Assembly (NCBI GenBank): GCA_036346375.1 | Contig: JAYEVE010000739.1 | Location: 248,001 to 312,000, forward strand | Direction of reading: 5' to 3' | Source of the DNA: Guadua angustifolia | Lineage: Eukaryota > Streptophyta > Magnoliopsida > Poales > Poaceae | Length of the DNA: 64,000 nucleotides | Shown: positions 21,948-34,600 of the stretch, piece by piece | Layout: every line of letters starts with the position of its first letter | Position numbering within the stretch: position 1 is the first letter of the stretch | The notes under the pieces: model-generated | What the model was told of the DNA's origin: nothing | The model's input: the letters and a program-made list of their open reading frames with translations, nothing else | The model's database searches: none | Program-made: the position numbers and the translations under genes

Positions 21948-22010
21948 AATGCTGGATATATGAATGGTTAGTTTATTATGAATGGCTAGTAAATGTGAAT
22001 ACATGAATTG

Positions 22011-22764
22011 TGATGAGGACATCACTACTATAGATACGTCCACACCCAGTTTAACCAACTCCAACACGTCATCCATGGGCCAAGAAGAAAGAGATCAAAT
22101 CTATCACATTCTGGAATCCAATTCGGCCTCCGGAACCAGCCTGAAGAAAAATGAGCATAACATTTGCATACGGTGTCCGAATGGAGAGTTCTTATACTCG
22201 ATTGAAAGCTTACAACGCCCTCTTTCCATTGGATATAGTTTCACATCCAAATTTCATCTGAGCTGTCCAAAAACTACAAAACAAATCATGTTACTTTTCC
22301 AGTCCAAGTCAAAGTGGGCCTTGGGCCTTGTAATCAAGTTGTATTCGGTTTCCCTAAGTTTTGGGATGACCCCCTCCTCCTTAAATAGCTAGCCACATGG
22401 TCATCTATGGTTTGGATTTTGTTTGATTAGTTTAGCCAAGTTCAAACTTTAAGTCTTCAAGTTATGTTGAACAACCACCTTGTCAAGATCTTCAATAAAA
22501 CCCCACCCTGTTTTTCCCTTCATTCATATTCGCAATTTTAGATTGCTTTTACTATTGTTCTTGCTTGTTCTTTAGTTGCTTGCAGGAATTGAACCTCATG
22601 TTCAGGTTGATCATGCCAACAGCAAGATCAATAACCCTCTGAAGTTGGTTTAGCGATTGCTAAGGCGCATCATCGTCGTACATTGTAGTCGGATCATCAA
22701 AGTCAGTTCCACCAAATCAAAGTTATCACTCTTATCGAAAGATCGGGACACCAAACTCACATCA
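22011..22764 (+). repeat. 5' LTR of element F (754 bp)
   Basis: It starts TGATGAGGACATC and ends ACATCA two bases before the primer site, with matching ends TGATG/CATCA. The two solo LTRs fix the start because the preceding base pair varies between copies (TG, TG and CG). A weak TATA-like CTTAAATAG occurs near 22380. The 3' part (from about 22560) carries the GGAATTGAACCTCATGTTC and GATCGGGACACCAAA blocks that are found inverted in the two solo LTRs. It is shorter than those and has lost the GPLTRARAR coding motif. Confidence 0.8.
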
Positions 22765-22766
22765 GG

Positions 22767-22778
22767 TGGTATCAGAGC
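22767..22778 (+). other. Primer binding site of element F (initiator Met tRNA)
   Basis: TGGTATCAGAGC matches the complement of the 3' end of plant initiator methionine tRNA and starts two bases after the LTR. Confidence 0.9.
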
Positions 22779-24439
22779 ACCAAGTTGCTCGGTGAGAGAT
22801 TCAGTATCTTAGATTAGTTTTTGTTTTCTATCCAAAATCGAAAATTCTCCACAAAAATTCAACCTTTAGATTCAATCTGGTATGTTAGTGTGTTTTGTTC
22901 CGTTTTGATCCATTGGAGTCCTCGTTTTAGTTGCTGATCGTTTTTCCTTAATGTAGCTTTTATTTCAATCTGTTCAGTTCTTTGTTTTGTTCATAACTTT
23001 CGCACACGAGCTCAGATTCTAGTATTCTTGCACTTTCCTTTAACCTGGGATGAACTCCACAAAATCCTAGTTGGGCACGAACTCTAATTCCATATCAAAG
23101 TTTGTCAAATCTGACGTCAAATTGGAAAAGCAAGTTGCACTTTCAATCCAGATTAGTTCAGTACTCTAATCATAACTCTCACATCCGAACCCCAATTGAG
23201 TTCGGTATATTTTCCTGAATCCTTGAAGAGTCCTCTACAAAAACGATTTTGGGTATCCTTCGTGATTTGAACTCCTTCAAACCGAATTTGATTCGAATTC
23301 AGGCTTGGTCAGATCGGCTGAATTTTGTCACATCTGTGCACCATAGTGCTTTGGCTATAACTTCTACATACGAGCTCAAAATTATATGTTCGTATACTTG
23401 TTTTAAAGTATAAAATAGTACCTTCAATTTATTACATTGTGAGCAAGCTAGATTCGGTCGTTTTCATACCTTAATTGTAGTGACAACTTTGCTGCACTAT
23501 TCTGGCCGAATTTGGGTTTCTTGCTTCAATTTGTTTCTAGCTTTGTTCCTTTGAGTTGGTAGAGTCCAAGAGCATCCACAACCATAAAAGTCCAAAACAT
23601 CAGTGCACATACCTTTGGGAACCAATTCATCCTTTGCGAATACTTTGATCCCAATTGAGACTAGCTATTTGGTATTGCTTGGGGCGGCTCCACTTGATAT
23701 ATTGCACTATCTTGAATTATCATATCATCCTATCTTGTGATATTAAGTTAGAGATTCCAAAATTTTGCTCATACTAGTGTTGGCTCAAAGTCCCAAAAAA
23801 AGAAAAGAGAAAGAAAGAGCCAAAACGCAAAAAAGGAAGAAAAAGAAAAAAAGAAAAGAAAACAGAATATTGGCTGGCGGCACTATATTGAGCAAAACCC
23901 TAATTTGTGTTCGTTATTTTCATATTGTGCAATTGTATTAAATAGTGAGCAATCTTGTGCCCTTTTACCTTTTCTGAAGCAATTAGCTAGCGTCTCTCCA
24001 TAACTTATGCAACACAAGTTTTGGTGCTGAAATTATTCTTATTTAACTCATTCCATTGGTTGCATTAAGTTTCATTATCTTTGTGCGTGTGTTGTCTTGA
24101 AATTCGCTTATATCTTTGAGATCGACAACTAGGGTTTGTGAATTCTAGTTTGGGTTATTACTTATCATTACAATAACTAGAATTATCAAATTGCATAGGA
24201 AATAAATGAAGCCTACCTAGCTCCACATATTCTACCTCGTACGTTTGTTTGGTCCCTTGGCAATCGTTTTATCCAAGCTTGTGACAACTTTTGACACCAC
24301 CAATGGCCAACAACTCCTACTGCACGGTAAGTACTTGTAAGAGCTTTGGTTAAAGTTTGAGAGTTGAGCATTTTTCACCACATCCTACATAGTGATAAGA
24401 ACATTATACTTGTGATTTTATTTCTTGTGTTCACTAACA
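22779..24439 (+). other. Long untranslated leader of element F
   Basis: No gene is seen in these 1.66 kb. A purine tract of A and G, about 75 bases long, occupies 23795-23870. A long leader between primer site and gag is common in this type of element. Confidence 0.6.
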
Positions 24440-25370
24440 ATGGCAAGTTCTCAACATCGTAGTGCTTGGGCCAACAACATCCTAGGAGAAGATATAGTTC
24501 ACACTCTGAGATACAAAGAACGTACGAGCACAACTTCAACACCACGGGAGGTACGACAACATAGCACATGTTCCAAAAATAAGTTTATTGTACCCATTTT
24601 TAGTGAAATATGAACTTGAAGGTTATCTTACTTGGGAATTAGCTATAGAACAATCATTTGATAAACATGAAATTCCTGAGCATGATAAGGTAAGGATTGT
24701 TACTAGTGAATTTACTGATTTTGCTAATCTTTGGTGGAATGATGATATGAGTAAAAATCAGGACATTAGCACATGGATAAAATTGAAGAAAATTCAGATA
24801 GCTAGATTTGTTCCTTCATATGTTGCTCATCAATTACGAAATGAGTTGCAATGTCTAAAATAATATAGTAAAATAGTGGATAAGTACTACCAAGAATTTC
24901 AGCATAGATCTTTCTTCTGGGTTAGAAGAGATCGAAAAGACTCAGATGAATAACTTTTATTTTGGACTAGATTTTGACATTTAGTTCATGATATCATGTA
25001 AAGAATTCAATTCTTTGTCAAGTTTACTTATTCTTTCACGTGAAGCTGAAAGAAAGATACAGAGAAAATAATTAACCATAATTCAAGCTCCTACAGAGTT
25101 AAATGCTACTCCTATTGCATACACTGCACCAAATCTTAATGAGGGCAAACACCCGAAGCATGCGAAAGAAACACCAAAAAATTCGAGTGAAGTGGAGGAT
25201 GGCACACGTGAGAATGATTCTACTAACATAACTAATCTAGTTGTGTTACTTCTGTTGTTGCTATTCCATGTGCTATTCAGATTACTTTTGAAGAAGGGGA
25301 GCTACAAGCTGAAAAACCAACGTTATCAAGTGAAAGTTCTCATGTTTCTACTTCTTCTGAGGAGGATGGT
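24440..25370 (+). pseudogene. Gag of element F, broken
   Basis: The first ATG reads MASSQHRSAWANNILGED, but a stop and a shift near 24610 separate it from the gag domain. That domain reads YELEGYLTWELAIEQSFDKH, PEHDKVRIVTSEFTDFANLWW, IKLKKIQIARFVPSYVAHQL. The WELaiEqsF..EFtdfAnlWW pattern is diagnostic of this Gypsy gag. Stops at about 24861, 24951 and several more follow. The acidic C-terminal piece near 25270-25370 (ITFEEGELQAEKPTLSSE) is in frame again. The element ends where E-type leader sequence begins. Confidence 0.8.
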
Positions 25371-25538
25371 AATTAACCAATCTACTTCAGATTTTTAAGG
25401 TTATTGCCCTAAGGCCACATTTTTAAGAAGTAGATACCTATGCCATGTTTCTACTTTTCTAAGTCAATATTTTAGTTTACTCTAGAGTAAATTACTAAAT
25501 TCATACACCACAGACCTAAAGCCCGCTCTAATACCAAC
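25371..25538 (-). mobile_element. Element E: leader fragment with primer site
   Basis: The sequence matches 38540-38711 of element B block by block (CCAATCTAC, GGTTATTGCCCTAAGGCCA, CATGTTTCTA, ..GACCTAAAGC). On the minus strand the primer site TGGTATTAGAGC (25536-25525) follows the LTR edge at 25539. Only about 150 bases of internal sequence remain before the junction with element F. Confidence 0.75.
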
Positions 25539-26857
25539 TATAACACATCGGCACCACACAGGCCCAAAGTGTCACCAAAACAAAAGCAACACTCAACCAA
25601 ATAGTACAATTGCACATAAATCTCAATGAGCAAGCTAAAAGACAAGTCACTACTAAAATAAACACTGAACCACCACAAGCTAGCATATTACTAATTTGCC
25701 TAACTTAACTAAAAATTTCGTCAACACATCCCCTAAAAATTCGGACATCCACTCTACAACAAGAGGTAACAATCATCATGTAATAACATCATAACATATT
25801 TCATACTCACGGTCCACCCAGACGATATAACAACAATATGAATGTCCATGTTATATCTCAACTCCAGCATCAACTTACTATCTCCATCCAAGTTTCAACC
25901 TCCAAACCATCTCTACTAATGAACACCAAACATCCACCAAAGGGTACCCCCAAAGAAAGATAGTAGGAGTAGTAATAATTACAAATCTAATTTGGTTTGT
26001 CACAAGCCAAGAACATACGTCACAAGCACATTTTAACATGACATAACCAAAAGGCCACACTGGTAATTAACATTAACATAGCCAACTAACTTTTACAAGA
26101 CTAACTTCCCAACAACTATCCCAAGGTAGAGATCGTCTACAATATTCCATGAGCTATTTACGAACAGAAGCTAGAGTTACTAAGAGGATAATGCAGTGAC
26201 ATAAAAACGTGAATGTGCTACTACTCCCATCCATGCATGCCGACTTCTTTTTACCAAAAAAAATATTAAACAAACAAGCGTGAGTTCAAACTCAGCAAAG
26301 TGTATCATATGAAAATATGATCAACCAATTAATATATTTAAAACAATGGCATGATCACATTTCTTATACCAAATCAGCAAGTACATAAACAATGGTAACA
26401 CCACCAGTTACCACCTTTACTTTATTACTCATTTAATACACATACCTCATTAAACCTTTTTGGATGAGTCCATGACTCTATCCCAAATCTACACATTACC
26501 ACTAACACAATAATCATCATTAGTGATGCGATGCAACATACATGGTCATAATGCCCATTTCATAGCTAATACCGGTTTTGCTGAGTGCAGACCTGTCAGT
26601 GTGCACCCTTTCACTCCCTCCCATCCCGTGGAGGGGCCTACTCTTACTGACTCGCTCCCATCCATCCCTGTGGATAGGACTAAAAGGTAGGACTTTCGTG
26701 CTCACTACGTGTGAGCACAGAGGCCTACATCCACATGGATCGCCTCTTCCATCATGAATGCACATATGCAAATGAGATGAATTGATTTGCAAATTTCATT
26801 CTCACCACTGTAACATATCCATAAGCATTGGCATAATTTATAGAGTCATACACTTAG
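25539..26857 (-). repeat. LTR of element E, inner part (first of two pieces)
   Basis: It aligns with the first 1.1 kb of element B's LTR: AAACTCAGCAAAGT near 26290, the CATCC..GGAGGGGCCTACTCTTA block near 26620, and CTCGCTCCCATCCATCC. The plus-strand start is TATAACAC instead of TGTAACAC. It stops at 26857 where element A begins and resumes at 58247. The two pieces add to about 3.0 kb, the same as B's LTR, which supports that A inserted here. Confidence 0.75.
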
Positions 26858-29337
26858 TGTAGCAGTGCAGTTCTCCTAGGGAGGGATAAAACCTGTTTTC
26901 CTAGTATGGAAGATTTCGGGTTTGGATCAGGCTCTAGGGCTGCTGGGCTCTTTGTTTGGACCTGTTGCGAGGAATTTTGTGACTTACTCCCTTTCCCAAC
27001 CCCAAATCACCTTCACTCCCCTGACCCCTTTTTTCTTTTTCTTTTCTCCCCCTCCTATTTCCCTTACGCCTCCCCCTCCTAGCCGAATCCTTGGGCTGGC
27101 TCTTCTCCATTCATGGCAGCACCTAGGAGACTTCTCCCTAGTTGAAGCTCAGCCCTGGCTCCCTCCCTGGCCGGCGTCCAAGCCTTGCCTTCCTCCTGGC
27201 CGAGTTCCCCTTCCATTTCTTCTCCTTGGCCGAGTGCTCCTTTCCCCCCTATTGTTGGTAGAGGTGAGCTTGGTATTTCTATTTTAGATGGTTGGGTGTT
27301 CTTGCATATGGGTATTCTTGGAGTTCTTGCTAGGGTTCTTCAAGGTGGAGTGGTGTTTAGTTGGGGATTTGGGGGGAATTGATCTGTTTTGGTTGTTCTC
27401 AGTTTGGGGCAGATAGGAGCTCCTGTTAGGGCTGGATTTTTGAGTGATTTAGAGGCCGCATTAGAATTTTCAATTACCTGAAAAGTTGTGGAAAATTTCA
27501 TGTTGATTGTGAAAATGTTATCATTTACTTGATTTCATTCAGTATAGCACTTTTTATGAGTTAAACACTGCATGCTGTTCTGAAGTAACTAAAATTTGGG
27601 GTTGAAACTTAATCTATTGTTTAGAAATATTTAGAGGCCGAATTAGAATTTTCAATTGGTGCTAAAGTTGTGTGACATTTCATGTAGATTGTGAAAAATT
27701 CATCATTTATTTGATTCCATTCAGTATAGTACCTTTTATGAGTTAAGCACTGCATGTTGTTCTGAAGTTACTGAAATTTGGGGCTAAAAATTAATCTATT
27801 GTTTAGAAATATTTAGAAGCCAAATTAGAATTTTAAATTTCCTGAAAAGTTGTGGAAAATTTCGTTTAGATTGTGAAAATGTCATCATTTACTTAATTCC
27901 ATTCAGTATAGCACTTTTTATGAGTTAAACATTGCATGCTGTTCTAAAGTAACTGAAATTTGGGGCTGAAAATTAATCTATTGTTTAGAAATATTTAGAG
28001 GCCGAATTAGAATTTACAATTGCCTGGAAAGTTGTAGGAAATCTCGAGTAGATTGCTAAACTGCTATTGTTTGCATGTTTCCAACTCGTATATCAATTGT
28101 TATGATAAAAACACTACAAGATGTACCGAGGTTGCTGAAAATGGGGGCAGATTTAGTTTTGGGGGTGTGATTTCACTTGTAAGGCTTAGAGTTGCTTGTT
28201 AATTGTTGGTTATGTTGTCTTAGACATGAATTTCTTAAATGATATGATGCAGATGGAGTAGCCTCGGGGGTGGCCTCAAGCTCACGCCCCGCCCCAGCGC
28301 GTGACAAGGAGGCAAGTATAATGTGCAAACCATGATTCATGGGAAATGGTTGTTTTAAAATTATTACTTGTGTCAATACTGCTATGTTATATCTCGATGA
28401 TTCATGAAATTTCAAAGTTTTAACTATTCTTATCATGTCACTTGCATTCATAACATGAATTGATTTTGAACCCAGTCGGTGAGAAAGTCATACGGGGACG
28501 TATGACTAATCCGGTGTGCTCCTGTAAAGTCCTACCTCGTAGTCCTGTCCACAGGGATGGATGGGAGTGAGACAATAAGAGTATATATGCCCCTCCATAG
28601 GGATGGAAGGGAAAAGAAGGGTGTAGCACCGACGGGTGCGCATCCCTACTATACCGGTATAGTATTGAAAGAGAGGATTTGTTGAGCATACATGCATTGT
28701 TGCATCGCTGAGCGAATCACTAGGGTAAATCATTGTTGGAAATCCTCAAATGCATGTACAGAAAGAATGTGATATTTTATAAGGGAATACTGTTTGTAAG
28801 CTCATTTTTGCTCGTTATATTTTGCTGAGTTTTATGAATTCACGCTTGTGTGTTTATGACTTTTTTAGGTGCTTTGAAGATGACATGTGAGGACGGGACT
28901 TAGCTTCACTTCCACTCACTTTCACACCTCCCATGAATTATAACCTGCAGAACTTTCTCCTTTTGTGCTACTTTGGAAATTAGTAATGGAACTTGTGTTA
29001 GTGTACTTGTGGTTGGTCTAAGCTATGGTTGTTGGATCCTTTTGTTCGTAGCAGTGGTTGTAAGTAAGTTCTATGTTGTTCCTCTAGCAGCTTATGTAGA
29101 TGAATGTTAAACTTGGTGCGTGGTGGTATTTTGGACTGAGTTCTCGTATCACTTTACTTGACTTCGTCCTCCTAGTATGTCTCGTAGTTGTATTATGTAT
29201 TTATTGATGTTATCTTGTTAGTTGTTACCCTTGTCTGCTGAGTGGATGACCCTAATTCTAGAGAGGTCATGCTAAAATTTTGTAAAATTTTGGGGTCTTA
29301 GTAACATCTTGGGCCAGTTTTGGACAAGGGTGTTACA
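26858..29337 (+). repeat. 5' LTR of element A (2480 bp)
   Basis: It starts TGTAGCAGTGCAG and ends GGTGTTACA directly before the primer site. The same sequence is found at 55869-58246. Four 182 bp tandem repeats sit inside it. Compared with the 3' LTR it has an extra ~64 bases after GCCTCGGGGGTGG (near 28275). Open frames in it (for example 26922-27287) are repeated in the 3' LTR and show no protein motif. Confidence 0.9.
27449..28140 (+). repeat. Four 182 bp tandem repeats inside the 5' LTR of A
   Basis: GAGGCC (or GAAGCC) starts at 27452, 27634, 27816 and 27998, exactly 182 apart. Each unit runs GAGGCCGAATTAGAATTTTCAATT.. through a GTTGTGG(A/G)AAATTTC block, ATCATTTACTTGATTCCATT and TAATCTATTGTTTAGAAATA. 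The last unit diverges after about 140 bases. The unit is also recognisable, inverted, in the LTRs of B. Confidence 0.85.
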
Positions 29338-29339
29338 GT

Positions 29340-29351
29340 TGGTATCAAAGC
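29340..29351 (+). other. Primer binding site of element A (initiator Met tRNA)
   Basis: TGGTATCAAAGC is the initiator-Met-type site with one change from TGGTATCAGAGC, two bases after the LTR end. The following leader (GGGCTTCAGGTCCGTGGTGC) is shared with B and E. Confidence 0.9.
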
Positions 29352-29653
29352 GGGCTTCAGGTCCGTGGTGCATGAGTGAAGTGAATTACTCTAGAGCGAA
29401 TTAAAACTTTGCTTTGTGGAAGTAGAAACATGGCTTAGGGTTAACCGTTAAAATTGGCCTTGGGCATTAAATCTAAAATTTGTTATAGATTGAAAAATTA
29501 ATTAATTTAAAACTTGACACACCTTGGTGTACAGTAGAAGGGGTATGGGAAATCATTGCATTGCGTTTAAATGTTTAAGTTTAATTTTGTTACCGAGCTC
29601 TATTGTGTATCTATTGTCTTATTTCTGTGAGTTTTGTGGTTTGTGTTGTAGCC

Positions 29654-29935
29654 ATGGCGAGGGGTAGAGGTTGTGGTTGCCATGGCCGCGGAGGTCATGG
29701 TGCTGGATCTAGCCAACCATTTCAAGAGGTGGTTGAGTCGGTCACTGAAGGAATTGGCACTCCTATCAATCTAGCCTCGACCCTAGATGGTGCTCCTGCT
29801 GGGCAGGCTGTGGCAGGGGTTGCAGCTGCATCTGCAACCCTACTGCAAACCCTCCAAAGAGAGGTTCAAGAGCTCCGACGGCAGGTTCAGGCAAGCCCTG
29901 TTGTAGGGCCTCCACCTGTAGCCGCTCCATCTCCA
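29654..29935 (+). pseudogene. Gag N-terminus of element A
   Basis: The ATG at 29654 opens MARGRGCGCHGRGGHGAGS, the Arg/Gly-rich start usual in Tekay-type gag. An Ala-rich part follows, then a short coiled coil LLQTLQREVQELRRQVQAS. The open frame runs to 29971, but from about 29930 the plus strand carries inverted gag sequence, so the last residues are accidental. Confidence 0.75.
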
Positions 29936-30470
29936 ACTCCATGCCCCGCGCTTGCTCAACCATCGAGTTAAAATCACGTGGGACAGTCACCCCCATGACA
30001 GCTCGATACTCCTGGTTGAGGCCCTTACGGAACCTTCGAGCCTTCTCGCGGTCATTCGCCGCCACAGCGGGTACAAAACGGACAATGTTATTGAATTTCG
30101 CTTCGTACTCGGCTACCGACTTCCTCCCTTGGGAGAGGACGGACAAGGAGTGTTCCATCCTCTCGAGGAAGGACTCCAGACAGAACTTCAATCAAAACTG
30201 CTCGGTGAAGTCCTCCAAAGAAACTGCTCCGTGGGCGGGGGTCCTAGCAGCAAGCACCCCCTCCCACTAGATGTCTGCCTGGTCCTTTAACTGAAAGGCC
30301 ACAAAACGAGCCCTCTCGTGAGAGGTCATCTCCAGGGCCCCAAACTGCCTCTCCATATACCATTGCCAGTCCGCTGCTTCGATTGGCATGCCTGCACCAT
30401 CAAAGGTATCCAGGCAGAGAGACATCCACTCCTGGAGGCTCATCCGAGACTCTAGTGCAGCAGGGGCTAC
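29936..30470 (-). pseudogene. Central gag segment of element A, inverted in place
   Basis: Reading down from 30470, the minus strand gives SRMSLQEWMSLCLDTFDGAG, then ADWQWYMERQFGALEMT, ERARFVAFQLKDQAD, a stop where WWEG is expected, and SLEDFTEQF. It continues with FLERMEHSLSVLSQGRKSVAEYEAKFNNIV and ends in DREKARRFRKGLNQEYRAVMG and MVEQARGMELEMER. This is the standard gag core in the correct internal order, but on the strand opposite to everything else in A. Both flanks are forward gag, so about 535 bases were inverted or replaced by an inverted copy. The exact breakpoints are uncertain by about 20 bases. Confidence 0.8.
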
Positions 30471-31606
30471 AGTGGGAGCATGTGCCCCCCACTTCGACCT
30501 CAGCTGTTTCTTCCAAGGGATCAGTTCACTTGATGGCAGCTACCTCTAGTCATTTTCAGCCTTCATTGTGGGTGCCACCCCCTGGTTCTTTCTGGCACCC
30601 CGCGCCATCGGCTCCTCCGCAGTTTTTAGTGCCACCTCTAGCACTGCATTAGGGTGTTGGGGCCCCTACTGCCCCGACACCACCTAGGGTTTATGCCTTA
30701 CCGTCTTCTCAGACAGCGAGATGCCCCGATGTGGTGACAGGTACTATTTTGGTAAATTCGCTTGAGTCTTATGCTCTTTTTTATTCAAGGGCATCCTATT
30801 CTTTTGTATCATCAGACTTTGCTAGAAGAGCTAAGCTAGATATGCAGCTTATTGCTAGAGCAGTGTCAGTAAGTTCGCTGAGCGGTCTCATTTCTAGCTC
30901 CATGGTTTGCCCAGGTTGTCTAATCACTTTGGATGATGAAGACTTCACCGCTAATCTCATGGTGATTCAGCTAGCCCTGTTTGATATTATTTTGGAAATG
31001 GATTGGCTACATCGTTGTCATGCCAGAATTTGTTGTTTCTGGAAGACTGTTGCCTTGCAGGCTCCTTCAGGGGTGGAGTTGGTCTTCCAAGGTTGTGGCC
31101 CAACCAATTCCCTCTGTGTGTTGGCTAGTTTGTCCTCCGGTCGTCATACATTGAAAAGTGGAGCACTTCTGCCTTCTGTCAGCAAGCCGAATGCTTCCGT
31201 GCGTATTGAGGCGATTCTGGTGGTGAGTGAGTACCCCGATGTGTTTCTGAAGGAGCTGCCAGGTTTGCCTCTGTGACGGGATGTAGAGTTCTGAATTGTC
31301 TTGTTACAGGCACGCGCCCTATCTCCGAGTCTCCATATCGTTTGGCTCGTCCTCTTCGGGATGAGTTGAAAAGGCAATTGGATGACTTGCTGTCCAAGGG
31401 GTTAATTCATCGCAGTGTGTCACCTTGGGGAGCGCCAGTTCTATTTGTAGCTAAGAAAGATGGGGGTTGGAGAATGTGCATTGACTACCGTGCACTCAAT
31501 CAGGTGACTATCAAGAACAAATATCCCTTACCCCGTATTGAAGATTTGTTTGATCAATTAAGGGGAGCAAAGGTGTTCTCAAAAATTGACCTTCACTCGG
31601 GGTATA
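30471..31606 (+). pseudogene. Gag C-terminus, protease and N-terminal RT of element A, interrupted by B
   Basis: A Pro/Ala-rich gag tail (to about 30720, with a stop at 30650) leads to the protease, TGTILVNSLESYALFYSRAS, where the active-site Asp-Ser-Gly is changed to Tyr-Ser-Arg. The protease continues through ILEMDWLHRCHA. RT follows after two stops near 31275 and 31291: PYRLARPLRDELKRQLDDLL, GWRMCIDYRALNQVTIKNKY, then KVFSKIDLHSGY at 31606. The next codons are at 41947. The zinc knuckle of gag is not found. Confidence 0.85.
31602..31606 (+). repeat. Target site duplication of element B (GTATA), left copy
   Basis: GTATA precedes the TGTAACACC terminus of B, and the same five bases follow B at 41947-41951. 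Removing B with one copy restores the RT reading HSGYNQIRVRE. Confidence 0.95.
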
Positions 31607-34600
31607 TGTAACACCCCAGCACCCCACGTACCCCGAATGTTATACCCTCAAGCACCAACACTACAAATTTCCATGAAATGCTAGTAAAGCAAGCTAACAT
31701 ACTAGTAGGTTTGCCGAACTTGACTAAAAAATTTTGGCAGCACCTCCCCTAAAACTCGGACATCCACTCAGCAGACAAGGTAGATAATAAACGTAACGAC
31801 ACAAGTAAGAAAACTAATATCAACAATTAGCAACTATTAAACTTAACTACACGATGAGGCTTACAATAATCAAAACTACAACACCATATCACAATAATTC
31901 CCAACTAGTTATTATTGTGAAACATTATTCCAAACTACTCCTTTATCATGGCATGAAAGTGAGTGAAGGTGAAGGTAAGTCCCATCCCGACAAGACATCC
32001 TCAGAGCATAAAAAACAACAACCAACAACAAGCGTGAGTTTTTAAACTCAGCAAAGTACATCAAAACAGTAGCAATTCTAAATATCATAAGTAAGGTAAA
32101 AGCTTGATAATAGGATCATTTAGTACAAGCAAAACAATACTCAGACAATGACACCGATACACCCATTTAAAGCAATAATTTGACAATACCATTATTTACC
32201 ACAACCAAGGTATTAACCTGATAATAAAACCATTTAACACCAATGATACTTTACTTGACAAAATCTTTAACTTAATTCATACCGGCATATAAGTGAGAAT
32301 GACATAGCCATATATAACACTTTAATCTCAATTCTCCACTCTAATTGAGTCCACGTCTCAACCTTTCCTCACTTTATCTATAAATCCACATTGATCATAC
32401 TATGCAATGCGATATGCTTTCATGCTCAAAATGCACCATTTTCATCATTTATACCGGTATACTCGAGTGCACACTCGTCGGTGTCGCACTCTCTCATTCC
32501 CTTCCATCCCAATGGAGGAGCCTACTCTTAATGACTCGCTCCCATCCATCTCAATGGATGGGACTATGAGGTAGGACTTCTCAGGAGCTTACCGGATTTG
32601 TCATATGCCCCCATATGACTTTCTCACTGACCTGGCTCGATCTCATGCATACCATGAATGCAAAGTATGCACAATATTTCTCAGTTAATCATCGCAACCA
32701 ACATACTCAATTCAGTTAGTGAAATCAATCCACTCACTTTAAAAGAGGCATCCTAAATACTCCAAGTATCTATGCCAGAAACAACTTCCCCAAAGGGACA
32801 TAACCAAGTACAATACTCGTATATTAACAAGTAATCCACTTACCCCACTCATTCAACTCATTGCAATATTATCTCCTTAGGATATACTAACCGGGATTAT
32901 GTCTTATCAAGAGATCACTCTTAGAAGAATCCATTCACGTCCTCTTAAAAATGAGCACCAATATTTGCTAATGCTTGCAACAATCGAGTAGAATTAGTAT
33001 TTTACACATCTACTATGGAACATCTTATTTCCACGCACACACTATACTTGCCTTTCACCGGAAGGAGCAGAATGGCGCGAGGCTAACGCCACTCCCGAAG
33101 CTACTCCACCTAAAACAAACATCACAAAAATGCTTCACTAACAACCCCTTTCAACAACGCTCTACGCCCCAAACTACAACCTCAAAAGCCCCAATTTAAG
33201 GTTGGCTCAATACGAATAAAATTTACACTAACGTGCCAACAATAAACTCATTAGCTTTCAATTAAAAAGACTACTAGATATTACTCGAATCAATACACTC
33301 AATTCAACCTGAAAAAAAATCACTTTGTCCCCAATTTCGACAGCAGGCACTAAAATCATCATATCTTTTAAATGGTTCATCCAAAAATTGCATTCTTTAT
33401 CTCTAATTAAACATAAGACATCCACACTCAATTTTCTCAACATCTGACCCCTCAGAAATTGAGTTTAAACTCCTCAAAACCTAATCTAAATATGACTCCA
33501 AACTCTATCCATTTCTGAATTTTTCTTCAGAAAAAAATAGGTTTCAGGGCAGAGGGTTCAACAAGGTAAAAAAATTGATAGACAGGTCCAAATCAATTAA
33601 ATGAATATATTTTCAACATCTACACAAAATTTGCCAACTTTTTCTAGGCAAAGAGAAAGTCTAATTCTGCTTCTAACTAGACTCAATCAATAGATTAAAA
33701 CAATATCTACAGTTGTAAACAAATTCAAGATAGCAGGCATAGAAATAAGCAAAACTTTTAATTGGCTAAGCAAAAACAAACATTCTTGGGCTTCAAATGA
33801 CCACAAGAGGATAATCTACAATTATCATATAGCCATTCATTCAGGAGATGCATAAATAATTCCCAGATTAGATATGACGGAAGTTATATGCATTGACAAT
33901 AGTTCTGAACAGCAGGTACTAAAATGAGCATAACTTTTAATTGACTAAGTAAAAACTTACATTTTTGTGCTCCAAATGACTACAAGAGGATAATATATAA
34001 TTATCATATAGCCATTCATTCAAGAGATGCATTTAAAGTCCTAAAATAGCACTCTGAATTGCAGACTGAAATCTGAACCTTCAGTAGTTTCAGATTTCAG
34101 GACAGTATATTTTAAAATAGCATAACTATTGATTCTAGGATCCAAATCAAGCAAAATAGGATATTTTATTAATATAAAGGAAATTTCCTAACTTTCTCCA
34201 GGCAATCACAAATTCTAATTCAGCCTGCATCTAGCTCTAAACCGCAGTTTAACATTTCAGCTATCAACACGAGCACAATCAGGACAGCTGGCACTAAAAT
34301 GACCATAACTTTTGATTGGCTGAGCAAAATTTAGTGTTCTTAGTCTCAGAGTAAAGGGTATTCGACGATCTACAACTTTCTCTATAGAGAAAGATTCAGG
34401 ACATGCTCTTAACTAGCTCGAAACTCAACCCTAACAGACAGGCAAAACTCACCCTGGAGAGGAGGAGGAGCCAGGCGCAGCACTGGGAGGAGGAGGAACC
34501 AGGCGCAGCACTGGGAGGAGTCGGGTGGTAGGAAAAGAAAGAAGAGGCTGGGTGGGAGGAAAAAGAAAGGCCGGGTGGGAGGAAAAAGGAGGAGGGGAGG

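Larger units (their letters stand above)
22011..25370 (+). mobile_element. Element F: Ty3/Gypsy element, 5' LTR, leader and gag remnant
   Basis: An LTR (22011-22764) is followed by an initiator-Met-type primer site, a 1.7 kb leader and a degenerate gag. At about 25370 the sequence changes to the leader of element E, so pol and the 3' LTR of F are not seen. Two solo LTRs of the same family lie at 7200-8022 and 34739-35674, so this family was active at several stages of the nest's history. Confidence 0.8.

Noticed and set aside
21982..22392. A 136-codon plus-strand gene starting before the F LTR
   Set aside because: Its first codons lie in flanking DNA and the rest is LTR; only the DEDI part matches the polyprotein tail, so it is not an independent gene.
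26922..27287. A 121-codon frame near the start of A's 5' LTR, repeated at 55933-56295
   Set aside because: Conservation is explained by the two LTRs being copies; the sequence is Pro/Phe/Leu low complexity with no start context or domain.
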